Source: an uncultured Eubacteriales bacterium (GTDB lineage: Bacteria > Bacillota > Clostridia > Oscillospirales > CAG-272). From it: a stretch of 64,000 bases of DNA. How positions within the stretch are numbered: the first letter of the stretch is position 1; every line of letters begins with the position of its first letter. Positions 35,796-43,683 of this stretch are shown in pieces. Where the stretch lies: positions 1-64,000 of the forward strand of contig CAJLCI010000007.1 of NCBI GenBank assembly GCA_905205065.1. Reading direction: 5' to 3'. The notes under the pieces were generated by a model. It saw only the letters and a list, made by a program, of their open reading frames with translations. It ran no database searches and was not told the DNA's origin. The position numbers were made by a program, and so were the translations under genes.

Positions 35796-36782
35796 ATGTT
35801 TGTCAATATCTATAAACCTGAAGGAATGCTTATCGGAACTGAAGAAAACCGCGAATTTCTGTCATCACAAACAGGCATAGAACGCGCCGCAGCAGGCGGA
35901 AAAATACTTGAGGGAATTGCAGTCATGTGCGATGGAGACATGACTCTTACTGTGGATCTCGGATGTATGAAAGGAATAATCCCCAAATCCGAGGCCGCAT
36001 ATATTCCGGACGGAAATGAACTTAAAGATATAGCTGTAATTACAAGGGTTGGAAAAGCCGTGTGTTTTCGGGTTCTTGCTATTGAACGGGATGAAAACGG
36101 ACATCCGTATGCCGTACTGTCAAGACGTGCAGCCCAGCTAGAATGTCTGAACTGTTATCTGTCATCTCTTGAAGAGGGAGATATTATTCCGGCAAGAGTG
36201 ACTCATCTCGAACACTTCGGTGCGTTTGTCGATATCGGCTGCGGTATAGTATCGCTTCTTTCGATTGACTGTATTTCCGTTTCAAGAATCTGCCACCCCA
36301 AAGACCGGTTTTACATCGGAATGAATATAAAAGCAATAATTAAAAGTATGGAATATGATAGTAACGGCTCTCTCGTACGTGTTTATGTTTCACATAAAGA
36401 GCTCCTCGGAACGTGGCAGGAAAATGCCGACCTTTTTTCGGCAGGACAAACGGTATCGGGAATTATACGGAGCATTGAAGAATACGGAATTTTTGTGGAA
36501 CTGACTCCCAATCTTGCAGGTCTGTCCGAATATCGTGACGACGTAGTAATCGGTCAGACTGCGGCCGTATATATAAAAAGTATAATTCCGGAAAGAATGA
36601 AAATTAAGCTTGTCCTGATCGATTCATACAAAGGTGATCTCCAGATTCCAAAAATGCATTATTACATAAATGACAAGACAGAAACACATATTGATTACTG
36701 GAGGTATTCTCCCCCCTGCTGTCCCCGTGTTATAGAAACCAGCTTTTTGCCATCCGACAGCGAATCGGAGTTAAGAATATAA
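35796..36782 (+). CDS. S1 RNA-binding domain protein
   Basis: 328 residues with three S1-like OB segments: a degenerate one at about 36-110 (GGKILEGIAVMCDGDMTLTV), a good one at about 125-200 (EEGDIIPARVTHLEHFGAFV, DIGCGIVSLLSI) and a third at about 215-285 (AGQTVSGIIRSIEEYGIFVE). The arrangement resembles ribosomal protein S1 paralogues of Clostridia. It probably binds single-stranded RNA during translation or decay; the specific target is unknown. GGAGG precedes the ATG by 10 nt. It is followed by a hairpin terminator at 36811-36840. Confidence 0.8.
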   Translation: MFVNIYKPEGMLIGTEENREFLSSQTGIERAAAGGKILEGIAVMCDGDMTLTVDLGCMKGIIPKSEAAYIPDGNELKDIAVITRVGKAVCFRVLAIERDENGHPYAVLSRRAAQLECLNCYLSSLEEGDIIPARVTHLEHFGAFVDIGCGIVSLLSIDCISVSRICHPKDRFYIGMNIKAIIKSMEYDSNGSLVRVYVSHKELLGTWQENADLFSAGQTVSGIIRSIEEYGIFVELTPNLAGLSEYRDDVVIGQTAAVYIKSIIPERMKIKLVLIDSYKGDLQIPKMHYYINDKTETHIDYWRYSPPCCPRVIETSFLPSDSESELRI

Positions 36783-36810
36783 AAGTTTGCTGTCCTCAAC
36801 TCATGCATTA

Positions 36811-36840
36811 AACTGACGCCGCAAAACGACGTCGGTTTTC
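36811..36840 (+). terminator. rho-independent terminator after the S1-domain gene
   Basis: AACTGACG pairs with CGTCGGTT (one G-U), followed by TTTTC. It separates the S1 gene from the dockerin-protein promoter. Confidence 0.7.
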
Positions 36841-36875
36841 TTATTGTCAAAAAAATGACAAAACATGAAAAAGTA

Positions 36876-36904
36876 TTGACAAATGTATTTCAGTAAGATA
36901 AAAT
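36876..36904 (+). promoter_or_regulatory. sigma-A promoter of the dockerin glycosidase gene
   Basis: TTGACA (36876-36881), 17-bp spacer, TAAAAT (36899-36904). The transcript leader before the ATG at 37056 would be about 145 nt. Confidence 0.75.
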
Positions 36905-37055
36905 ATAGTTATACTGATAAAAATAAATGACAGCTACTGTTTCGACAGAGGTATGATAAAGTAATTTTTGTACGCCAAAGTATTTTTTTGTATAGTATCG
37001 GACAGGCAGATTAGCATAATAAATATATTCTAATGAAAGGAAGAAATGATAATCA

Positions 37056-40000
37056 ATGAAAGGATTCCGAAAAATGCGTAAAATTATGGCGCTCGGACTT
37101 GCGCCGGCTTTATTAATAGGCATTGTGCCAGCGCCGACAGCTCTTGCATCATCACAGAACAGCGATGAAGCTGCTAAGACTTCTGCATATGGGCTAACGG
37201 ATGATTATGTGCTGTTTGATTTTACAGAAAAGGAAATAATGAAAACCTCTGAAAATTCGGAGGAAGGCATTTTCTGGACTGCCCCGACCGACGGAGCCGG
37301 ACATCAGACTTTCCGATTTGTGGAAAATGAAGAAGACGGCTGTTACTATGAATTTACAAATTCGGACGGCAAGGATGATCCGTTTTTTATGGGCACTCTG
37401 GGAACACGGGCTTTCAGTTCAGAATACAAATACGCAAAATTAATGTACAGAACAAACAGCACAGGAAAGACAAGCCTATATTTTTGGGGTTCTGACGAAA
37501 AAGGACTGTCAGGAGATACATCCGTAAGCTTTACAAAGACATGCGATGGAAACTGGAATACCGAAGTAACGGATTTATCCACAAATAAATACTGGTCAGG
37601 AAATATACTGATGTTCAGATTGAATACAATAAAGAACACCGCAAATGCCGGAGATACTTTTGATCTTCGATACATAGCTCTTTTTAAGACAAAAGAAGAG
37701 GCTGACGCTTATGAATTTATAAAGGGGGCTAATTTCGCAATCGCCAAAGACGTGTATGATCTGGGAGATCAGATTGATATATCCTATCTGAATACATCAT
37801 CCGGAGATTGGTTTGGTCTCTTTGCCGCCGACGCAGATCCTGCCTCGGCGAAACCGGTTGCAAGAGCTGATGCAGTAGCTACCGAAAAAGTAAAATCTCT
37901 TACTTTAATTTCAGAAGAAGATAATCTGCCTGTCGGAGATTACAAAATATGCCTTATGGACTCTAATAACCAAATATTACGTCAACGGAATATCAGCGTA
38001 ATCAGAATGGCAGATTACAGTAAGCTATATGAGATTCTTGAACAGGTACAGGATCATTCATATTATACAGACGACACCATTGCCGTTTTTGAAGAAGCAT
38101 TGTCCAATATTGAATATAATCTTTCTACCTCCGATCAGATCAGACTTGACACGCAGATTTCAGCTGTTGAAAACGCTTTCATGGAATTAAAGCTGAGGGA
38201 CGCCGATTATTGGGATGTAGAATCTGCGATAGCAAAAATTCCGGGAGATCTGACTGTCTATACTGATGAAAGTATAGCGGCACTCAGACAAGCGCAAAAT
38301 TCGGTTGAATACGGAAAAACAATAGATAAACAAAACGAAGTAGACGAATATGCTCTTGCGATATATTCGGCTATCAATAATCTGGTACGCAAAGAAAATG
38401 CCGTATCTACAAGCACAAACTATTCTGAAATAAACGGAGCTCTGGCAGGTGTAGATGATTTGGGGAGAGTTCTCCCGATGAATGATACCGTTCCAAATAG
38501 CCGTGAAGGCGAGAGATACGTCGGAATATTCTATTTTCTCTGGCAGGGACAGCACGGAACGTCTGGTCCTTACGATAACAGTAAGCTTGAAAATATTGAA
38601 GGCGCTCTGAGTTCCGAGTCGGGATGGATTGAAGCCGGCGGCGGAGCTGTCGGTAGCCATCATTTCTGGGGTGAACCGCTTTTCGGATATTACACTTCCG
38701 ATGACGAATGGGTTATGCGCAAGCATGTCCAGATGCTGACCGACGCCGATGTGGATTTTCTGGTATTTGACGCCACTAACGGTTATACATATGCAAAACA
38801 AGCTCTGAAACTGATGAGTATTCTGGACGAATATCAGAAAGACGGATGGGATGTTCCTCAGGTTGTGTTTTATACCAATTCCAATTCCCGGCAAACTATG
38901 ACAGCAATATATAATGATATATATAAGGCACATCCGGAATACAGCGGTCTTTGGTTCAACTGGGACGGAAAACCTATGATTATAGGAGATGAGTCAGCTG
39001 CAACCGCGGAAGTCAAATCCTTTTTCAGGATAAAAGCTAATCAATGGCCGAATGAGGATAAAAAAGACGACGGATTCCCGTGGATGGAATTCAGTCGCTC
39101 TCTGACAGACAACGCTGTTTACGGTCTAAACGGAATACGTGAAATAATGAATGTTTCAATTGCCCAGCATTCCAGTACCACACGTTTCAGCGCAACAGCA
39201 TGGTACGGAGCCAACGACCGCAGCAGAAGCTGGCACAACGGATCCAATGACACATCTGACGGTGCAGTAAACATGGGTTACAATTTTGCAGAGCAATGGG
39301 AATATGCCATAGCTAAAGATCCGCAGATGATTTTTATAACCGGATGGAACGAATGGGTAGCGCAGCGTCAGAACGGCATCGCCGGCGAGCCTATTGTATT
39401 TGTAGACTGCGCAAATGAAAACAATAGCCGTGATGCTGAGCCTATGAAGGACGGATTCGGAGACAATTATTACATGCAGATGATTAATTATATCCGTATG
39501 TATAAAGGCACGGATCCGAAAGTTAACATCGGAAGCAACAATACAATTGATATAAGCGGAAGTTTCGATCAATGGAACAGTGATAATATTACTGCGCAAT
39601 ACAAGGATTACTCCGGCGACACAGCATACCGAAACTCCGTTGGCTTCGGACTGAAAGTTTACAGAAATTACACCGGACGCAATGATATTCAGAATATGAA
39701 GGTTGCCAGGGATACCAACAATATTTACTTCTATGTAGATACAGCAGACAGTATTACCGAACCTACGGAACACTGGATGACACTATTTATAAACACCGGC
39801 AATGAAAACCATGAAAACTGGAAAGGCTATGATTATGTGCTTAACCGCACAGCTCCCGAAAACGGAAAAGCTGTTCTTGAAAAGTACGACGGTGAAAACT
39901 GGATAAGAGTAGCTTTGGTTGACATGAAGGTAGAAGATAACAAACTGATGTTGTCTGTTCCTCGCACATTACTTGAGTTGGAATACGGCAAAGTAAACGC

Positions 40001-40313
40001 TTTAAATCTGCAGTTCAAATGGGCAGACAACTATCAGACGGAAGATGACATCTGGACATTCTATGAAGACGGCGATGCTGCCCCGTACGGACGTTTGAAT
40101 TATGTTTTCAGCGGAGCGGATGAAACTTCAGTAAACTATGATCTTAACGGTGACGGAAAACTAAACTCGAAAGATCTTGTTCGCTTAATGAAATATATTT
40201 CAGCCGACGGAAACGGCATTGAGGTGTCGGCAAGCACAGATATAAACGGCGACGGAGTAACAAACGCCAAGGATATAGTCCGTTTGATGAAACACCTTGC
40301 CGACGCAGAATAA
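37056..40313 (+). CDS. secreted multidomain glycoside hydrolase-like protein with C-terminal dockerin
   Basis: 1085 residues. A signal peptide (residues 1-32, cleavage near ALASS) is followed by a beta-sandwich module (about 45-225), an Ig-like stretch (about 227-315, AKDVYDLGDQIDISY), two FIVAR-like three-helix modules (about 318-455), a catalytic-type barrel (about 484-820: YVGIFYFLWQGQHG, GSHHFWGEPLFGYY, FLVFDATNGYTYAKQ, FITGWNEWVAQ), a CBM9-like sandwich (about 825-1015) and a type I dockerin (about 1026-1085). The dockerin has two calcium-loop repeats, DLNGDGKLNSKDLVRLMKYI and DINGDGVTNAKDIVRLMKHL. The barrel recalls GH71/GH99-type alpha-glycan enzymes, but the family assignment is only inference. 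Export and docking on a cohesin-bearing scaffold are strongly implied; a two-cohesin protein is encoded next. Confidence 0.8.
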   Translation: MKGFRKMRKIMALGLAPALLIGIVPAPTALASSQNSDEAAKTSAYGLTDDYVLFDFTEKEIMKTSENSEEGIFWTAPTDGAGHQTFRFVENEEDGCYYEFTNSDGKDDPFFMGTLGTRAFSSEYKYAKLMYRTNSTGKTSLYFWGSDEKGLSGDTSVSFTKTCDGNWNTEVTDLSTNKYWSGNILMFRLNTIKNTANAGDTFDLRYIALFKTKEEADAYEFIKGANFAIAKDVYDLGDQIDISYLNTSSGDWFGLFAADADPASAKPVARADAVATEKVKSLTLISEEDNLPVGDYKICLMDSNNQILRQRNISVIRMADYSKLYEILEQVQDHSYYTDDTIAVFEEALSNIEYNLSTSDQIRLDTQISAVENAFMELKLRDADYWDVESAIAKIPGDLTVYTDESIAALRQAQNSVEYGKTIDKQNEVDEYALAIYSAINNLVRKENAVSTSTNYSEINGALAGVDDLGRVLPMNDTVPNSREGERYVGIFYFLWQGQHGTSGPYDNSKLENIEGALSSESGWIEAGGGAVGSHHFWGEPLFGYYTSDDEWVMRKHVQMLTDADVDFLVFDATNGYTYAKQALKLMSILDEYQKDGWDVPQVVFYTNSNSRQTMTAIYNDIYKAHPEYSGLWFNWDGKPMIIGDESAATAEVKSFFRIKANQWPNEDKKDDGFPWMEFSRSLTDNAVYGLNGIREIMNVSIAQHSSTTRFSATAWYGANDRSRSWHNGSNDTSDGAVNMGYNFAEQWEYAIAKDPQMIFITGWNEWVAQRQNGIAGEPIVFVDCANENNSRDAEPMKDGFGDNYYMQMINYIRMYKGTDPKVNIGSNNTIDISGSFDQWNSDNITAQYKDYSGDTAYRNSVGFGLKVYRNYTGRNDIQNMKVARDTNNIYFYVDTADSITEPTEHWMTLFINTGNENHENWKGYDYVLNRTAPENGKAVLEKYDGENWIRVALVDMKVEDNKLMLSVPRTLLELEYGKVNALNLQFKWADNYQTEDDIWTFYEDGDAAPYGRLNYVFSGADETSVNYDLNGDGKLNSKDLVRLMKYISADGNGIEVSASTDINGDGVTNAKDIVRLMKHLADAE

Positions 40314-40399
40314 AATTCTTATGATTATCGAAAAAAATCAGATTTAAGAGACTTCATTATTCAGATAACGGGCTTATAAATACTTTCATATAATTTTGG

Positions 40400-40431
40400 G
40401 GTGCAATTTCCGAAAGAAATTGCACCTTTTT
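40400..40431 (+). terminator. rho-independent terminator after the dockerin glycosidase gene
   Basis: GGTGCAATTTC (40400-40410) pairs perfectly with GAAATTGCACC (40416-40426), followed by TTTTTT. The dockerin enzyme and the scaffoldin are therefore probably transcribed separately. The rest of the 40314-40715 gap is AT-rich without a gene. Confidence 0.9.
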
Positions 40432-40715
40432 AGTTATGCTCTCAATACACATTTACACAAATTTTTGAATTATTTCAATTATCGTATTTCCCCAAGCAAC
40501 AAAAAAATGAATTGATAATACATAAAAAGCAGCATAACATTTTTAACGGCAAAAAGAATTTATCAGTTTATTTGTCAGAAAGAATAATTTCATTGCACAT
40601 TTATTAATCAAGAAATTGAATTTTTATAAATATTATGATATTATAAATACAGAACAATATTGTACCATTCAGGTTAAAATTAATTTTAACAATTAAAAAG
40701 AGAAAGAGGAGAAAA

Positions 40716-41759
40716 ATGAAAAGATTTCTTTCAGTTTTAATGGCCGCGCTTATGTTGACGACGTTATCCGCATTTGGCATATCAGCTGAAGAAAAACCTC
40801 AAATGACTGTTTCAACAGTTGAAGCAAACATAGGGCAGACAGTTACAGTCAACGTAATTGTATCCGGAAATCCCGGAATGTGTGCAGCGGCATTAAAGCC
40901 AGTATATGATAAAACAGCACTTGAACTTGTTGAAATGAAGTTCAACACGGCCCTTTTCAGCGGTAATGTAAAATATGGAGTAAAAGCGGTATGGAGCGCA
41001 AGTGCAGACAACGTAAACAACGGAATATTCCTAACATTGACGTTTAAAGTACTTGACAATGCTAAAATAGGGATATCTGAAGTAACAATTGATAATACAG
41101 ATGGTTATCTTAACTACGGAGCAGTGTGCAACAGAAAGGAAGAAAATATAAAATATAAGGTAGTAAGCGGAGGAGTAAATATAATCGAACCGAATCCTCC
41201 CACAATGACTGTATCGACAGAGAATTGCTTTCCGGGAGATACAGTCACAGTATCTGTATCACTTTCAAATAACCCGGGAATTATGGCGGCTGCATTAAAA
41301 CCCGTATATGATGATTCGGTACTTGAACTTATTGATATGAAGTTCAACACCGCTCTTTTCAGTGGTAATGTAAAATACGGGGTAAAAGCAGTATGGGCTG
41401 CAAGCGCAGACAATGTAAACAACGGCGAATTCTTAATATTAACGTTTAAAGTACTTGACAGCACAGAAGGCTTTACAGATGTATCGGTTCAATATTCTTA
41501 CGGAGATATCTGCAACTTCAACACAAAGGTCGTAAACTTTATAGTAACAGCCGGAGGAGTAAATATATCCAAAAAACCGGGTGACGTAAATGGAGACAAT
41601 TCCTTGGATGCCCGCGATCTTTCCCGTCTTATGAGACTTATAGCCGATGATAAGGGATTCGATGACCCGGAATGTATAAATGCAGATGTAAACGGCGACG
41701 GTACAGTCAACGCTAAAGACATTGCCCGCTTAATGAAGCTCATTGCAGAATCCGAGTAA
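40716..41759 (+). CDS. mini-scaffoldin: signal peptide, two cohesin domains, C-terminal dockerin
   Basis: 347 residues. A signal peptide (1-24, ending GISAEE) leads into cohesin 1 (about 28-155) and cohesin 2 (about 162-283). Both start with the cohesin pattern (GQTVTVNVIVSGNPGM and GDTVTVSVSLSNNPGI) and share an almost identical block, FNTALFSGNVKYGVKAVW followed by ASADNVNNG and LTFKVLD. A type I dockerin covers about 288-347 with DVNGDNSLDARDLSRLMRLI and DVNGDGTVNAKDIARLMKLI. Cohesins bind dockerins of partner enzymes, and this protein's own dockerin would attach it to another scaffoldin, so it looks like an adaptor. There is no sortase motif or surface-layer domain. GAGGAG precedes the ATG; a terminator follows. 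Confidence 0.8.
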   Translation: MKRFLSVLMAALMLTTLSAFGISAEEKPQMTVSTVEANIGQTVTVNVIVSGNPGMCAAALKPVYDKTALELVEMKFNTALFSGNVKYGVKAVWSASADNVNNGIFLTLTFKVLDNAKIGISEVTIDNTDGYLNYGAVCNRKEENIKYKVVSGGVNIIEPNPPTMTVSTENCFPGDTVTVSVSLSNNPGIMAAALKPVYDDSVLELIDMKFNTALFSGNVKYGVKAVWAASADNVNNGEFLILTFKVLDSTEGFTDVSVQYSYGDICNFNTKVVNFIVTAGGVNISKKPGDVNGDNSLDARDLSRLMRLIADDKGFDDPECINADVNGDGTVNAKDIARLMKLIAESE

Positions 41760-41820
41760 TTTAACTGATCACAGCTAAATAGTATATTTTAATAAATTTG
41801 TGTTAAATTTATAAACTCAA

Positions 41821-41854
41821 AATGGGGTGTCATATTAAGACAACCCCATTTTTA
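41821..41854. terminator. terminator between the scaffoldin and desulfurase genes
   Basis: AATGGGGT pairs with ACCCCATT around a GTC/GAC inner stem, followed by TTTTA. It serves the convergent genes on both sides. Confidence 0.8.
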
Positions 41855-41894
41855 CTTTCTAATTGCTCAGACCAATACTAAATTATACAATTTG

Positions 41895-43082
41895 TCATTT
41901 GACAATATTGGAATATACACGATAAAAATTATCAACTTCATTCTTAGTATTGAAGATACTAAAGCTCACCCTTACAGCTCCATATTCCGGAGTTCCAAGT
42001 GTCTTATGAGCAAGCGGCGCACAGTGCAGTCCGGCCCGAACACAAATTCCGGCCTTTTCAAGTTCTCCCGCCAGCTGTTCAGAGCTCATATCAGCATAAT
42101 TAAAAAGTACCGTTCCGCCTATTTTTTCCGGCATATATACCTTCGTATTCCGAACGCTTGTAAGCATCTCGGTAAGCCTTTTTCCAAGCACGCATTCATG
42201 TGCATATATCTCTTCTGCGCCGCGGATCTTTACAAAATCAATCCCTTTTTTTAGAGCACCAATAGCTGGTGTAGACATCGTTCCGGCCTCAAATCGTTCG
42301 GGAAGTGTTGACGGCATATTTAGATCAATCGATGCGACTCCGCTTCCTCCTTCAATTATCGTCGAAAGAAAATCAGCTGATGAAGCCGCTTTATCTCCGA
42401 ATATAACAAAACCGCTTCCCTGAGGACCATATAAGCCCTTATGTCCAGCAGAACAAAGCGCGTCAATACCAAATTTCTGAATATCAATTTCCGCGCATCC
42501 GGCTGTCTGAGCCGAATCTACAACAAAATAAAGAGGATTTCTTCCGTGAACAGAAGAATTGCCGATAAAACCGCGCCTGTGATTGATCTCTTTTACAAGT
42601 GCTCCGATTTTTTCTATGGGAAGTCTCAATCCGCAGATATTAGATCCATGGTTTGCGACTATAATTCTTGTTTTCGGCGTAATCAATCTTTTTATATCAC
42701 TAATTACTTCCTCGTCGCTTACTCCGGATTTATATATTCCATAGTGTATATTCTTCTTTGAAAGTGCCGCCACGGGGCGCAGTACCGAATTATGCTCAAT
42801 ATTCGAAATAAGGATACCGCATCCGGGGCGGGAAAACGCTTTAATTGCTATATTAAGTGCGTAAGTGTCGTTATAGGTAAAAACAACATTTTCAGGATGA
42901 TCGCTTCCGAACATCTCCGCCACAGCACATCTGCAATCATATATTTTCTCCGAAGCCGCAAGCGCCATCCTATGACTGCCGCGGCCCGGGTTTCCATATT
43001 CACCGGAAACAATTCCTAAAAGCTCCCTGTAAACCTCCGGCGGCTTAGGCCAGCTTGTAGCGGCATTATCAAAATATATCAA
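41895..43082 (-). CDS. aminotransferase class V, cysteine desulfurase/selenocysteine lyase-like
   Basis: 395 residues. Fold type I PLP enzyme: YFDNAATSWPKPPEVY at the N-terminus, EHNSVLRP (about 92), VDSAQTAGCAEIDI (Asp of PLP, about 193), SAGHKGLYGPQGSGF with the PLP lysine (about 216), RFEAGTMSTPAIGAL, and the catalytic cysteine in RAGLHCAPLAH (about 353). This is the SufS/Csd-like group that releases sulfur or selenium from cysteine or selenocysteine. The start overlaps the DUF3343 gene by 4 bp (ATGA), so the two are translationally coupled. DUF3343 proteins are described as possible Se/S carriers, which supports a sulfur or selenium transfer role. Confidence 0.85.
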   Translation of the reverse strand: MIYFDNAATSWPKPPEVYRELLGIVSGEYGNPGRGSHRMALAASEKIYDCRCAVAEMFGSDHPENVVFTYNDTYALNIAIKAFSRPGCGILISNIEHNSVLRPVAALSKKNIHYGIYKSGVSDEEVISDIKRLITPKTRIIVANHGSNICGLRLPIEKIGALVKEINHRRGFIGNSSVHGRNPLYFVVDSAQTAGCAEIDIQKFGIDALCSAGHKGLYGPQGSGFVIFGDKAASSADFLSTIIEGGSGVASIDLNMPSTLPERFEAGTMSTPAIGALKKGIDFVKIRGAEEIYAHECVLGKRLTEMLTSVRNTKVYMPEKIGGTVLFNYADMSSEQLAGELEKAGICVRAGLHCAPLAHKTLGTPEYGAVRVSFSIFNTKNEVDNFYRVYSNIVK

Positions 43083-43327
43083 TACTTCTCACCGCCCGTT
43101 TTGATAACCTCTGAATAACGAATCCCGTTTCCAGAGAGAAGAGCAACAGCATCCTTTGTATATCGGCAATCCAATACAATTCCGTAAGCGCATCCGTGCC
43201 TTGTCATAGACGGAGCAAGATGTGTTACGGAAGACACAATATTATTTTGTCCGAAAAGCTTTTGACCTTTTAAAGCAAAAGTCATTGAGCCAACCGCAAT
43301 TATACATTTTTCACCGTATTCTTTCAT
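43079..43327 (-). CDS. DUF3343 family protein (putative Se/S carrier-like)
   Basis: 82 residues. The pattern IIAVGSMTFALKGQKLF (about 9-25), LAPSMTRHGCAYGIVL with the conserved cysteine (about 46) and a C-terminal YSEVIKTGGEKY is that of DUF3343, a small family annotated as putative Se/S carrier-like. It overlaps the desulfurase start by 4 bp. The 150 bp upstream are comparatively GC-rich and may be a structured leader. Function by association only. Confidence 0.75.
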   Translation of the reverse strand: MKEYGEKCIIAVGSMTFALKGQKLFGQNNIVSSVTHLAPSMTRHGCAYGIVLDCRYTKDAVALLSGNGIRYSEVIKTGGEKY

Positions 43328-43592
43328 TTAACTTCATTCCCTTCTTTTATCGCCCGTTGTCTGAATTTCCTCAGAATCGTTCTTCCCTGCCCCATAAACA
43401 GATTATCAACGGCTGCCTTTTACCACTCTTTTATCAGGACTCACCGGCGACTGTTCTCCCGGAAATAAGCAGACAATGAAGCCGCTTCTCCTAAGACAGT
43501 ATATGAAATAAATACCTCCTTCGTGACACTCTTTCAACACCGAGCAGTATTGAGTCAACACAAGATTTCCAAAAGAAACTAAAGAAAATGAC

Positions 43593-43621
43593 TTGAAAAA
43601 CTTTACAAGCTATGATATAAT
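43593..43621 (+). promoter_or_regulatory. sigma-A promoter of the GH89 gene
   Basis: TTGAAA (43593-43598), 17-bp spacer, TATAAT (43616-43621). The leader to the ATG at 43684 is about 55 nt. Confidence 0.8.
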
Positions 43622-43683
43622 TGCTTAGACAGAAAAATTAACTAAAAAACTGCATATTCGCACATATTAAAAGGAGATTAATA

